A DNA stretch of 64,000 nt from Adhaeribacter soli (GCF_008727925.1 NZ_VTWT01000007.1:62001-126000); one strand, 5' to 3'. Shown: positions 15,037 to 23,165, numbered from the stretch's first letter. The notes: generated by a model from the sequence alone, not told the origin. Made by a program: numbers and translations.

Positions 15037-16632
15037 ATGGAAACACAATCTTTCTGGGAAGCCACTACGCCCCACCGGCCTGAATTTCCTGCCCTGGATG
15101 GCAACATAGACGTAGACGTGGCCATAATCGGTGGCGGCATTACAGGTATTACCACGGCACTTCAGCTGACCAATGCCGGTAAAAAAGTAGCCGTGCTCGA
15201 AGCCCGAAGGGTGGGCGGCGGCACCACCGGCTGGTCTACCGGAAATTTGTACGTGCCCGTTGGTTTCTACCTACACAACATTGCCAGAAGCCGGAACCAG
15301 GAAGTAGCCAGTACCGTGGCGCGGGCCCGCTACGCCGCCCTGGATTACATCGAGCAGCAAACCCGCGAAAAAAATATCGATTGCCATTTCAGCCGCCGGC
15401 CCTGGTATTTTTTCACCCAGGAAGACAATATGGTTTCTACCGTAGAAAAAGAAGTGGAAACCTTGCAGAAAGCCGGCTTGCGGGCCGACCTGGTAAACGA
15501 CGTGCCGCCGCTGCATCTGCCGGAACTGAAACGGGCCGCTAAAATGGACGGGCAGGCGCGTTTCCATCCGTTGCGCTACGTGCTGGGGTTGGCTACCGCG
15601 GTGGCGCAGCAGGGCTGCCAGATCTACGAACACACCACCGTTTTAGACCTGAAAGAAAAAGAAGACCATTGTCTCCTGGTTACCAGCCACGGCGTCGTTA
15701 CCTGCCGGCAGGTGGTTATTGCCACGCACATTCCCATCGGTATTCATTCGGTGCAGACGGTGGCCGCGCCCTACCGGAGCTACGTGGTGGCCATGCGTCT
15801 GAAAAGCGGCGCTTACCCCGATGCCTATTTCTGGCATAACGATAAAACCCACCACGCCATTACCACGCACAGCAGCACTTCCATGGAGCTGGACATGCTC
15901 ATGATCGCCGGAAATCACCACAAAACCGGACAGGCCTCGCACCAGGAATACCAGCATTATTTCAACGAGCTGGAAGCCTACGCCCGTAAACATTTCGATG
16001 TGGCTTCGGTAGAATTCCGCTGGTCGGCGCAGCATTACCGCTCCGGCGACGGCGTGCCGTACATCGGCCTCACGCACAAAAGCGCCAAACGCACCTACAT
16101 TGCCACCGGTTTTTATGCCGACGGGCTTACCTACGGCACCATTGCCGGCATCCAGCTGGCCGATATGATAACCGGGCGGGGAAATTCCTGGATCGGGGCG
16201 TTTGATGCTACCCGCGGAACGAACCTGGCTACGGCCGGAAGTTTTATAAAAGAGAACCTGAACGTAGCCGCCCAATACCTGAAAGATTTTCCGGTGGGCA
16301 AAGCCAGCCATTTCTCCGATATAAAAGCCGGCGAAGGCAAAACGATAGAGGTAGACGCCGAAAAACTGGCCGTGTACCGCGACGAGCAAAACCAGCTGCA
16401 CGTTTGCTCGGCAGTTTGCACCCACATGAAATGCATCGTGAACTTCAACAACGCTGAAAAAACCTGGGATTGCCCCTGCCACGGCAGCCGTTTTATGCTG
16501 GACGGCAGCGTAATAGAAGGCCCGGCCATTCTGAACCTGGAGCGCAAACAGGTAGACCCGCAAACCGAACACCTCATTAATACCGGCGGCCACACCTCCG
16601 GCGAACGCGAGATCAATAACCCGATAACCTAA
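15037..16632 (+). CDS. FAD-dependent oxidoreductase with C-terminal Rieske domain
   Basis: A 531-residue fusion. Residues ~25-400 are a DAO-type FAD oxidase: Rossmann motif DVAIIGGGITGITTALQL, then GGGTTGWSTGNL. Residues ~425-515 are a Rieske [2Fe-2S] domain with both ligand motifs, CTHMKC (CxH) and CPCHGS (CxxH). Relatives are annotated as gamma-glutamylputrescine oxidase-like or FAD/Rieske proteins; the substrate is unknown. ATG 15037 (METQSFW) was chosen since the 26-residue longer frame runs back into a repeat element. It is followed 12 bases later by the small membrane protein at 16645, which may connect it to the membrane. Confidence 0.92.
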   Translation: METQSFWEATTPHRPEFPALDGNIDVDVAIIGGGITGITTALQLTNAGKKVAVLEARRVGGGTTGWSTGNLYVPVGFYLHNIARSRNQEVASTVARARYAALDYIEQQTREKNIDCHFSRRPWYFFTQEDNMVSTVEKEVETLQKAGLRADLVNDVPPLHLPELKRAAKMDGQARFHPLRYVLGLATAVAQQGCQIYEHTTVLDLKEKEDHCLLVTSHGVVTCRQVVIATHIPIGIHSVQTVAAPYRSYVVAMRLKSGAYPDAYFWHNDKTHHAITTHSSTSMELDMLMIAGNHHKTGQASHQEYQHYFNELEAYARKHFDVASVEFRWSAQHYRSGDGVPYIGLTHKSAKRTYIATGFYADGLTYGTIAGIQLADMITGRGNSWIGAFDATRGTNLATAGSFIKENLNVAAQYLKDFPVGKASHFSDIKAGEGKTIEVDAEKLAVYRDEQNQLHVCSAVCTHMKCIVNFNNAEKTWDCPCHGSRFMLDGSVIEGPAILNLERKQVDPQTEHLINTGGHTSGEREINNPIT

Positions 16633-16644
16633 ACCGCTGCCTCT

Positions 16645-16986
16645 ATGGAAATTATTTACGCTTCTATCGGTTTTTTTGCTTTGGCCGCTTTGCTGGGCAT
16701 GTACCTGCTAACCTTTGTGCTCCGCGGCAAAGAAACGCCCAAAGCCATCGTTTTCACCCACGGCCCCATGGCGGTTATCGGCGTGGTTTTGCTCATCATC
16801 TACATCCTGAAAGGCGGCCCGAACCCCTGGGAAAGTCTCGTGCTGTTTGCTTTAGCAGCCGTAGGTGGTGTGTACATGCTCTACCGCGATCTCACCGGCC
16901 GGCCCATCCCGAAAGCATTGGCAGTAGGGCACGGATTGCTGGCGGTTTGCGGTTTTGTGTTGCTGCTGGTGTTTGCGTTTAGCTGA
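16645..16986 (+). CDS. Small four-helix membrane protein (paralogue of 13071)
   Basis: A 113-residue hydrophobic protein with four helices, clearly related to the 112-residue protein at 13071 (THGPMA, GGVYMLYRDLTGR, VFAFS end). It follows the Rieske-FAD gene by 12 bases and is likely co-transcribed. The two paralogues bracket the sigma-factor/oxidoreductase genes, suggesting the whole 13.0-17.0 kb block is one functional group. The role is unknown; electron transfer or quinone/haem binding is a guess from the neighbours. Confidence 0.8.
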   Translation: MEIIYASIGFFALAALLGMYLLTFVLRGKETPKAIVFTHGPMAVIGVVLLIIYILKGGPNPWESLVLFALAAVGGVYMLYRDLTGRPIPKALAVGHGLLAVCGFVLLLVFAFS

Positions 16987-17148
16987 GTTTGTGCAGGAAG
17001 GCTGATCGTTTTCAGCAATGGAGTGATAAAGAGAAATCCGGCCTGGCTTTTACAAATTCAAAAGCTGAACCGGATTTTTAATTTGAAAGGATCGTCTTTT
17101 ATAAAACCTGAACGGCGCAATTCATTTATGCCTTAAACCTGGCAGCTT

Positions 17149-17400
17149 TTACCGGTTCTTTTTGCCTTCTTCCAGCTGTTTCAGAAGTGCTTCATCGGAT
17201 AAATTTTGCTGCCAGTCGCTTTGCAGCTCCAGCCGCACGGTTTGTTCGCCGCCGCTGGGCGTGCAGACTACCGTTACCGTACCTTCCGACGTTTCAGCCA
17301 GATCGGTTGCTTTTTCCGCCGCCTGCCCCGAAACGCCGGCATAAGCCTGCACGCAGGTCCAGGTAGTATTGTTTTGATCGGTTACTTCGCGTTGTTCCAT
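17149..17400 (-). CDS. Small conserved-looking hypothetical protein
   Basis: An 83-residue acidic protein without signal peptide: MEQREVTDQNNTTWTCVQAY at the start, a beta-rich middle with TVTVVCTPSGGEQTVRLEL, and a charged helical end. It has two Cys residues. I do not recognise a named family. It is convergent with the 16645 gene and marks the left edge of the AT-rich region that follows. Confidence 0.65.
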   Translation of the reverse strand: MEQREVTDQNNTTWTCVQAYAGVSGQAAEKATDLAETSEGTVTVVCTPSGGEQTVRLELQSDWQQNLSDEALLKQLEEGKKNR

Positions 17401-17510
17401 AAATTAAAATTTAGGGCTTGTACGGGAAGGGAGAAGGCTAAGGTTGTGTTGCTGGTATTTGCGAATGCAAATAGTTTTTTGGAAGTTACTTTCTACCCGG
17501 ATCTCACCAG

Positions 17511-17575
17511 GTGCCGGCGAAATCTGCTGTCAATATTTAAATCTGGTCAGCTGCATATCTGCTGCTTTGCTGTCA
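17511..17575. repeat. Cassette-like intergenic repeat module 1
   Basis: It contains GTGCCGGC (17511), TGCTGTCA (17525), CTGGTCAGCTGCA (17543) and a second TGCTGTCA (17568). The same motifs in the same order recur at 18649-18719. The last TGCTGTCA overlaps the stop codon of the minus-strand gene that ends at 17573 (TGA of TGACAGCA). Confidence 0.65.
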
Positions 17576-18607
17576 GTTATAAGCGATTCTCAAATTTGTA
17601 GCTGCATATTTAGGTTGAAAGAAGTTTAGATTACTTTTAAATAGTGATTTGTAAATTGTTGGAGCAAACATGGAAGTTTCTTCAAGTTCTTTTATTAATT
17701 GCCTTTTCCCGGCATCTCCCAAAGCTTCATATAATGCAGGTGCAATGAAAGTGTTTTCTACTACACCTATTAAAATTGAAGATAATACCTTGTTTTGCTG
17801 AAAGGATGGTAATGAGTCAAATTCATCAATAAACTGAACGCTTCTTTTATGTTCTGGTAAGCAGCCCATAATTACAATTGTTTGCTCAAAGTCTGGTAAA
17901 ACTGTGAAGAAGACAGGTTCGTAAGTTTCTAAAGAGGAAATGCTGTAATTCAGTTTCTTATTAGATTTTGGGGCGAATTTAGGTGTGAATGCAGCAGAAC
18001 TGGCAATAGGAAATAATTGATCATAAACTATTGTAAAATATTCTAAGCCGGAATAGTCTTCATTATCTAATAATTGCTCAAGCCTTCTCCTTACTCTTTC
18101 GCCATTAGCAATGCCAATTTTAGTCCCCTCAATTCTTCCAGCTAAATGAAAAGCCTGAAATTTATTAAATTCGGCATCTGAAGTAAAGGCCTTTAATTGT
18201 TGAATTTTCATGTGTTGGCTATGAGCAAATGCTCTATAGCAATGTAGAAAACAATGTTTGTCGCTGTCATCAAACATTTTGTTTTCAATTGGGCTAAAAA
18301 GGGTTGAGTCATGATAATCACAAAACCCGAAAAAAGTGGAGGCTTTCGCTTTACCTATGGGCTTTAGTTCTAACTGATGAGAAGAAAGGTTTATATCTAC
18401 TTCAGTAAAACTGTAAATGCTTTTATTCCCATTGACATCGCCTTCAATAATGGAGAGTCTACCATTTCTTTGAATGCTATGAGCTAATTTTATTTCACCT
18501 TTGCATTCCTCTTTTTTATGATGAAAGCACTCTGATATTCTAGCCTTTTTTCGAAGCTCTTCATTTACTTTATTGAGTCGAACTTTTAACTCCTTAGGAT
18601 TCATCAT
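17573..18607 (-). CDS. Cys/His-rich protein of unknown function (accessory region)
   Basis: A 344-residue protein with no signal peptide or membrane helix. The N-terminal third has paired Cys/His groups: ECFHHKKEEC, then KLAHSIQRNGRLSII, FGFCDYHDSTLFSPIE and HCFLHCYRAF. The spacing suggests a metal-binding or HNH-like fold, but no exact HNH motif is seen. The C-terminal half is mixed alpha/beta, ending NLRIAYN. Codon use and base composition are much more AT-rich than the neighbours, suggesting transfer. The stop TGA is part of a repeat motif. A defence-type role is possible from the context but is not shown. Confidence 0.75.
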   Translation of the reverse strand: MMNPKELKVRLNKVNEELRKKARISECFHHKKEECKGEIKLAHSIQRNGRLSIIEGDVNGNKSIYSFTEVDINLSSHQLELKPIGKAKASTFFGFCDYHDSTLFSPIENKMFDDSDKHCFLHCYRAFAHSQHMKIQQLKAFTSDAEFNKFQAFHLAGRIEGTKIGIANGERVRRRLEQLLDNEDYSGLEYFTIVYDQLFPIASSAAFTPKFAPKSNKKLNYSISSLETYEPVFFTVLPDFEQTIVIMGCLPEHKRSVQFIDEFDSLPSFQQNKVLSSILIGVVENTFIAPALYEALGDAGKRQLIKELEETSMFAPTIYKSLFKSNLNFFQPKYAATNLRIAYN

Positions 18608-18622
18608 AAGTATCTATTAGCT

Positions 18623-18774
18623 TGCTGTCAAAATTACTCCGAATCTTCGTCGGCACTGCTGAAAATTGCTGTCAACATTTCTTAACCTGGTCAGCTGCAG
18701 GGCTTCGCTTTTGCTGTCAGACTCTTTCTTGACCAGTGCCGGCACTAGGTTGGTCAGGTATCGGGCTGCTGTCA
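18623..18774. repeat. Cassette-like intergenic repeat module 2
   Basis: This gap between the two AT-rich genes has TGCTGTCA at 18623, 18667, 18712 and 18767, CTGGTCAGCTGCA at 18687, and GTGCCGGCAC at 18736. The stretch 18649-18719 parallels module 1 at 17511-17575. The last TGCTGTCA is 3 bases from the stop of the next gene, mirroring module 1. Confidence 0.65.
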
Positions 18775-18777
18775 GTT

Positions 18778-19386
18778 TTACATATCCTGCTTTATTTTCG
18801 AGATCAATGCATTATTTATTTTGGACAAAGCGCTAATAGCCGGCTCTAAGATCATTCGTTGATCAGGGTGGAAGCCTTTTTCACCATGAAATAAATTGCA
18901 TCTTAAATTGTAAAGGACTTTAAGCATGCTCTCAAAAATCTCAAAATTTTCACTAGATCTTAATTTATTTAACAATTCTTTATCATTCAGCTCACTTGGA
19001 TCTCCGTAGGAAAAAGATATTTGGAATTCTTTATTAATTAAAAGTACTTTGATTTTATGTATTTCTGTTTCAATGCTTAAGTTTAAGCTGCTTAACTCAC
19101 TTCTTAAATAGTAAGCAATGCAAGTTGTTGCAGCGCCTCCTTCATAAGGAAACTCTTTTTTATGCCGTTTTCTTACTTTTAAATTATATTGATCTTTAAG
19201 AATTGATAACTTTCCTTTTTCAATTAAGTCTATCACAACTACATTGTAGATTTTATTGAAAATTACAAAGAGGGTGAAGAATTTATCAAAGCAATCGCTT
19301 AAGGTATTTGAGCCATATGCTTCGGCTTTTTCGTTCCACCGAATATAGAACTCCTCAAGTTCAAATTTTTTAATAATAAGTGTCAT
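18778..19386 (-). CDS. Putative HEPN-domain protein (accessory region)
   Basis: A 202-residue, mainly helical, AT-rich gene product. Near the C-terminus it has LRCNLFHGEKG, where Arg-x4-His followed by Gly fits the HEPN signature (RNase active site or its relic in toxin, CRISPR and abortive-infection proteins). The N-terminal part is helical (EEFYIRWNEKAEAYGSNTL) with no known domain. HEPN is inferred from one motif plus helical content. It lies upstream of the Cys/His-rich gene on the same strand with a repeat module between. Confidence 0.7.
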   Translation of the reverse strand: MTLIIKKFELEEFYIRWNEKAEAYGSNTLSDCFDKFFTLFVIFNKIYNVVVIDLIEKGKLSILKDQYNLKVRKRHKKEFPYEGGAATTCIAYYLRSELSSLNLSIETEIHKIKVLLINKEFQISFSYGDPSELNDKELLNKLRSSENFEIFESMLKVLYNLRCNLFHGEKGFHPDQRMILEPAISALSKINNALISKIKQDM

Positions 19387-19421
19387 TATGGTAGATAGAT
19401 TTAAACAGAAGATTTATGTTT

Positions 19422-19565
19422 CTACTTCTTCCCCTTTAAAATTTCAATCATTTCTTTCTGAGTATCTACCAGCTCCCGATGCAACGCGTCTTTTTTCTCT
19501 TGACTGTTAGTTGAGGTAAACTTTTGTTGCATAAGGGTGTAAAGTTTATTTGAAACCACTAACAT
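19422..19565 (-). CDS. Small ORF, 47 residues, charged helical peptide
   Basis: A continuous 48-codon frame from ATG (19563-19565) to TAG, translating to MLVVSNKLYTLMQQK..., with a C-terminal helix ELVDTQKEMIEILKGKK. It is AT-rich like its neighbours and lies 35 bases upstream of the HEPN-like gene on the same strand. There is no database family I can name. It could be a small partner or antidote of the next gene, or chance. Confidence 0.4.
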   Translation of the reverse strand: MLVVSNKLYTLMQQKFTSTNSQEKKDALHRELVDTQKEMIEILKGKK

Positions 19566-19705
19566 AGTATTCTCAAAATGAAAATCCTAAAGGTGTTAAA
19601 TATATAAATCAGAAAAAGAGATGAGCTTATTGCTGTCAGAATCAGCAATAAGCCTGTAAATGAAAACGTTATAGAAAAGGTTGAAAAACCGAATGGCCGG
19701 AAAAC

Positions 19706-19754
19706 AAAAAAGCCTCAGATTTCTCTGAGGCTTTTTAAGCTGGTGGTGATGATT
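19706..19754. repeat. Broken third copy of tRNA-Phe 3' end plus terminator
   Basis: These 49 bases match 21533-21581 with two differences. They contain the terminator hairpin (AGCCTCAGATTTCTCTGAGGCT) and the last 14 bases of tRNA-Phe including CCA, but the tRNA body is missing. Such displaced tRNA ends are typical scars of integration at a tRNA 3' end. The hairpin may still work as a terminator for the TPR gene that ends at 19803. Confidence 0.7.
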
Positions 19755-19802
19755 AACCTTGCTTATCAAAACATCTGTTCACCCTTGATGGTATTTTCAG
19801 CT

Positions 19803-20576
19803 TTATTTGGTAAAAGCAGCTTTTAGTTCTTCGACTTTTTTCCGGCCTGCTTTAAAATTTGGGTCTAAGGCAATTGCTTTGTCGAGGTACGTTAATGCCT
19901 GGGTTCGGTATTTTTTATCTTGCCTTTGCTTGGCCCAAGCCCAATAAGTAAAGCTCATTATTTTCCAGTTGGCAAACGCACTATCCTTTTCCTGTTTGTC
20001 AATTATAGCTTGAAAATCCTGCCTGGCAAATCTTCTTTTAGAGAAGAAAAACCAGGGCAGATTTTCTGAAACACTACCGCGTAGAAACTCGGGCAAATAG
20101 GAAACGCCGGCAAATCTGGTAATTGCGTCATCAAACAAAGTGAATGCCTCGCCTAATAATTTAAGATCGTTGGTTTCGGCGCTCACCAATGCCAGCGCAG
20201 ATGCCCGGTAAGACGCAATAAATGGCAGTAAGGCTGGTGCCGTATTCGGCGAGGTGCAGAGTTCGCTTAAATGGTCATAACTCTTTTTTGCGTAACCTTT
20301 AAATGCTGTGTTGGAAAAGAAGGAAAGGTTTAAAGCGGTTTCGTGGTAAATAATGCCAAGCCGGGCTTTGTTGATCTCGCTGGGGTTTTGCAGGTAATTG
20401 TCTTCAACCGCTTTGAGTTTTATTTTCAATTCGGTTGTATCCGTTATTTCCATTACATCGTCTAGCTGCAGTTCAAAAGCTTTTACTTTTGTAAGATCCA
20501 GCTGTTGGGCCAGCGCGGTTACACTTTTAATAGTTGCAATAGCCAGAATGATTGCCGTAAAGAGTAATTGTCTCAT
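19803..20576 (-). CDS. Exported TPR-type protein of unknown function
   Basis: A 257-residue protein with a signal peptide (MRQLLFTAIILAIATIKSVTALAQ). It is all-helical; the C-terminal ALTYLDKAIALDPNFKAGRKKVEEL is a recognisable TPR unit, and earlier helices such as EAFTLFDDAITRFAG look like weaker repeats. It is probably periplasmic. It is preceded by a divergent-looking gap and then the Crp-like gene on the same strand, which may regulate or be co-expressed with it. It lies between the broken and intact tRNA-Phe copies. Confidence 0.72.
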   Translation of the reverse strand: MRQLLFTAIILAIATIKSVTALAQQLDLTKVKAFELQLDDVMEITDTTELKIKLKAVEDNYLQNPSEINKARLGIIYHETALNLSFFSNTAFKGYAKKSYDHLSELCTSPNTAPALLPFIASYRASALALVSAETNDLKLLGEAFTLFDDAITRFAGVSYLPEFLRGSVSENLPWFFFSKRRFARQDFQAIIDKQEKDSAFANWKIMSFTYWAWAKQRQDKKYRTQALTYLDKAIALDPNFKAGRKKVEELKAAFTK

Positions 20577-20644
20577 TTTTTTATCTGTTTAAAATTGATG
20601 AGACAAATGTGCAACCTCAGGGAAGCTGATAACGATGACTTAAG

Positions 20645-21229
20645 TTAAGATTTTAGTTTATCGAAAATTCTCCGTCTGATCCTGCTCAAACTCTCGGGAC
20701 TTATACCCAAAAAGTTGGCAATATATTTTTGAGGAATTCGCTGGAACAGGTCAGGCTGCTTTTTTATTAAGTTCTGGAACCGTTCCTCAAGTTTATCTGA
20801 GGAAAGCGACATGGCAATTTCCGTAGCTCTTTGCGCCACCTGCTCTGCCATAAGCCTACCAAACGTTTCATAAGCATGGCAATCAGAATATATTTTATGG
20901 AGGTTTTCCTTCCGGATAATAAACACGGTGGTATCTTCCATTGCCTGCAAATTCATAATGCAAAGAGAATTATGCGTGAAGCTTTGAAAATCGGTAACCC
21001 AGGAATTCTCAAATGAAATATCACAGGTTTTTTCTATCCCGTCTTTCACGTGAAAATGCCTGATCGTTCCGTTGTTGATAAAGCCGATGAAGTCGCAAAT
21101 TCTTCCATCCTGAAGTAAAAATTCTTTTTTCTTTAAATCCTTAACTTCAAAATACTGGTCAATAAGGTTCAATTCTTCCTCCGAAAGTGGAACAATGGCT
21201 TTGCAGAATATTTTAAGTCTATCGTACAT
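20645..21229 (-). CDS. Crp/Fnr-family transcriptional regulator
   Basis: A 194-residue regulator. Residues ~1-115 form a cyclic-nucleotide-binding-like barrel (KKKEFLLQDGRICDFIGFINNGTIRHFHV, ITFE-type stretch, DTTVFIIRKENL). The C-terminal helix-turn-helix is IPQKYIANFLGISPESLSRIRRRIF. There is no Cys cluster for an Fe-S sensor, and the canonical cAMP-binding Arg/Ser motif is missing, as is usual in Bacteroidota members, so the ligand is unknown. It is 68 bases upstream of the TPR gene, same strand. Confidence 0.9.
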   Translation of the reverse strand: MYDRLKIFCKAIVPLSEEELNLIDQYFEVKDLKKKEFLLQDGRICDFIGFINNGTIRHFHVKDGIEKTCDISFENSWVTDFQSFTHNSLCIMNLQAMEDTTVFIIRKENLHKIYSDCHAYETFGRLMAEQVAQRATEIAMSLSSDKLEERFQNLIKKQPDLFQRIPQKYIANFLGISPESLSRIRRRIFDKLKS

Positions 21230-21386
21230 TTCAGAGGAATAACCGGAAGTTATTTTATAAAAACCACTGGGGAATAAGCAATGTTTAGTTTTTTAATGGA
21301 AACCGGTATCCTTTTCAAGCTCAAAACTCAGAAAGGCCCAAAAGCAAAAAAGCCTGTTTCTGGTTAAAGAAACAGGCTTTCTAAGC

Positions 21387-21462
21387 TGGTGGTGATGATT
21401 GGAATCGAACCAACGACACAAGGATTTTCAGTCCTTTGCTCTACCGACTGAGCTACATCACC
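21387..21462 (-). tRNA. tRNA-Phe (GAA), copy 1
   Basis: A 76-base cloverleaf on the minus strand: acceptor GGTGATG pairs with CATCACC, anticodon loop CTGAAAA gives GAA (Phe), T-loop TTCGATT, and CCA is encoded. A terminator-like hairpin (21346-21380, stem AAAGCCTGTTTC) follows. It is identical in sequence to copy 2, 181 bases away. Confidence 0.95.
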
Positions 21463-21567
21463 AGCTCATTTCGCAACCCTTCTCTCGAAAGGGTCAGCAA
21501 AAGTAGGAATGTTTTTTGGATTTACAAAATAAAAAAAAGCCTCAGATTTCTCCGAGGCTTTCTAAGC

Positions 21568-21643
21568 TGGTGGTGATGATTGGAATCGAACCAACGACAC
21601 AAGGATTTTCAGTCCTTTGCTCTACCGACTGAGCTACATCACC
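21568..21643 (-). tRNA. tRNA-Phe (GAA), copy 2
   Basis: The same 76-base tRNA as copy 1, minus strand, with encoded CCA. It is followed by a hairpin terminator (21533-21562, GCCTCAGATTTCTCCGAGGC) that is nearly the same as the one in the broken copy at 19706-19754. Copies 1 and 2 form a tandem array. Confidence 0.95.
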
Positions 21644-21746
21644 AGCTCCTTTCGCAACCCTTCTTTTGGAAGGGTCTGCAAAAGTAGGAATGTTTTTTTT
21701 ACGTGCAAAATTTATTTCAAAAATTATTTTCTAGCGCTTAATCCCG

Positions 21747-21754
21747 TAACTTTG
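21747..21754 (+). promoter_or_regulatory. Bacteroidota-type -7 element (TAACTTTG)
   Basis: TAACTTTG fits the TAnnTTTG -7 consensus and is 43 bases upstream of the Fe-S reductase start. The -33 box is weak (TTATT region near 21724), so the assignment is tentative. Confidence 0.45.
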
Positions 21755-21797
21755 CTTCCTTTCAGAAACCCAATGTTCGAACCTAATTTTTCTGACT

Positions 21798-23165
21798 GTG
21801 GTAGATAACCTCATCTTCTTAGTTGTTGCCATCATTGCCATCGGCCTCTTTGTATGGCAGATCCGCAAGATCACCAAAAACATCAACCAGGGCTACGATA
21901 AGAGTCTGGCCGATAATCCTGCCGAACGCTGGAACAATACTTTGCTGGTGGCCTTCGGGCAGAAGAAAATGTTCAAGCGTCCGTGGCCGGCCATCCTGCA
22001 CTTCTTTGTATATGTAGGCTTTCTGGTTATTAATATCGAAGTGCTCGAGATCCTGATCGACGGGATTTTTGGTACGCACCGCGTGCTGGGTTTTATGGGC
22101 CCGGTGTATAGCGTTTTAATGGCGGTAAATGAAATTCTGGCCCTGCTGGTAATTATTGCCTGTGCTATTTTCCTGGTTCGTAGAAATATCACCAAAGTGC
22201 CCCGCCTGGCTACCGGCGTAGAAATGCGCGCCTGGCCCAAAATGGACGCCAACATTATCCTCACCATCGAGATCGTATTGATGCTGGCGCTTTTCGCCTT
22301 CAATATTTCCGACCTGAAAATGGCGCAACTCGCCGGCCACGAACTGCCGGGCGCTTTCCCGATCTCGGCCGGCCTGATCGATCTTTTCGGTTCTGACCAT
22401 GGTACGCTGAAAACGATAGCCGGCTTTGGCTGGTGGTTCCATATTCTGGGTATTTTCGCTTTCATGAATTACCTGCCAAGCTCGAAGCACTTCCACATCA
22501 TCATGGCGTTCCCGAACGTGTATTACTCCAAGCTGGCGCCGAAAGGGAAATTCAATACCGTAGAAAGCATCAAGCACGAGATCAAAGCCATAATGGACCC
22601 AAGCTACCAGCCGCCGGCTCCGGCGCTGGATGCAGCAGGTCAGCCAATCGTGCAGCGTTTCGGCGCGAAAGACGTGGAGGACCTGAGCTGGAAACAGTTA
22701 ATGGATGCCTATACCTGTACCGAATGCGGCCGCTGCACCGATGTTTGTCCGGCCAATATTACGGGTAAACTGCTCAGCCCGCGGAAGATCATCATGGATA
22801 CCCGCGACCGCATGGAGGAAAAAGGCGAACACCCGGCCATTTTCAAACCGAACCATTACAAGGAAATGGGCGTGGAGCGCGTAAAAACCACCGACGAGAA
22901 CACCTTATTAAGAGGCTACATTACGCCGGAAGAACTCTGGGCCTGTACCACCTGTAATGCCTGCGTAGAAGCCTGCCCGGTAAACATCGACCAGCTTTCA
23001 ACTATCATCGACCTGCGCCGCTTCCTGGTGCTGGAAGAATCGGCCGCGCCGTCGTCTTTGAACGCCATGTTCAGCAACATCGAAAACAACGGCGCCGTGT
23101 GGGCGTTCCCGGCTTCCGACCGCTTCAACTGGGCCGATGAGCTGTACGTGACGGTTAAAAATTAG
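21798..23165 (+). CDS. Membrane-bound (4Fe-4S) reductase subunit (DsrMK/HdrE-D like)
   Basis: A 455-residue fusion of an N-terminal membrane part (five or so helices, residues 1-240, similar to the NarI/DsrM cytochrome b-type subunit) and a C-terminal ferredoxin-like domain with two 4Fe-4S motifs: CTECGRCTDVCP (about residue 310) and CTTCNACVEACP (about residue 395). Such proteins pass electrons between quinone and a soluble cysteine-rich Fe-S partner. The start is a GTG at 21798. The partner gene follows at 23273. Confidence 0.88.
   Translation: MVDNLIFLVVAIIAIGLFVWQIRKITKNINQGYDKSLADNPAERWNNTLLVAFGQKKMFKRPWPAILHFFVYVGFLVINIEVLEILIDGIFGTHRVLGFMGPVYSVLMAVNEILALLVIIACAIFLVRRNITKVPRLATGVEMRAWPKMDANIILTIEIVLMLALFAFNISDLKMAQLAGHELPGAFPISAGLIDLFGSDHGTLKTIAGFGWWFHILGIFAFMNYLPSSKHFHIIMAFPNVYYSKLAPKGKFNTVESIKHEIKAIMDPSYQPPAPALDAAGQPIVQRFGAKDVEDLSWKQLMDAYTCTECGRCTDVCPANITGKLLSPRKIIMDTRDRMEEKGEHPAIFKPNHYKEMGVERVKTTDENTLLRGYITPEELWACTTCNACVEACPVNIDQLSTIIDLRRFLVLEESAAPSSLNAMFSNIENNGAVWAFPASDRFNWADELYVTVKN

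Noticed and set aside
15643-16593. 316-residue open frame on the minus strand inside the Rieske-FAD gene
   Set aside because: It is the antisense shadow of a strongly supported gene with both Rieske motifs; the translation is rich in Gly, His and Val without any domain.
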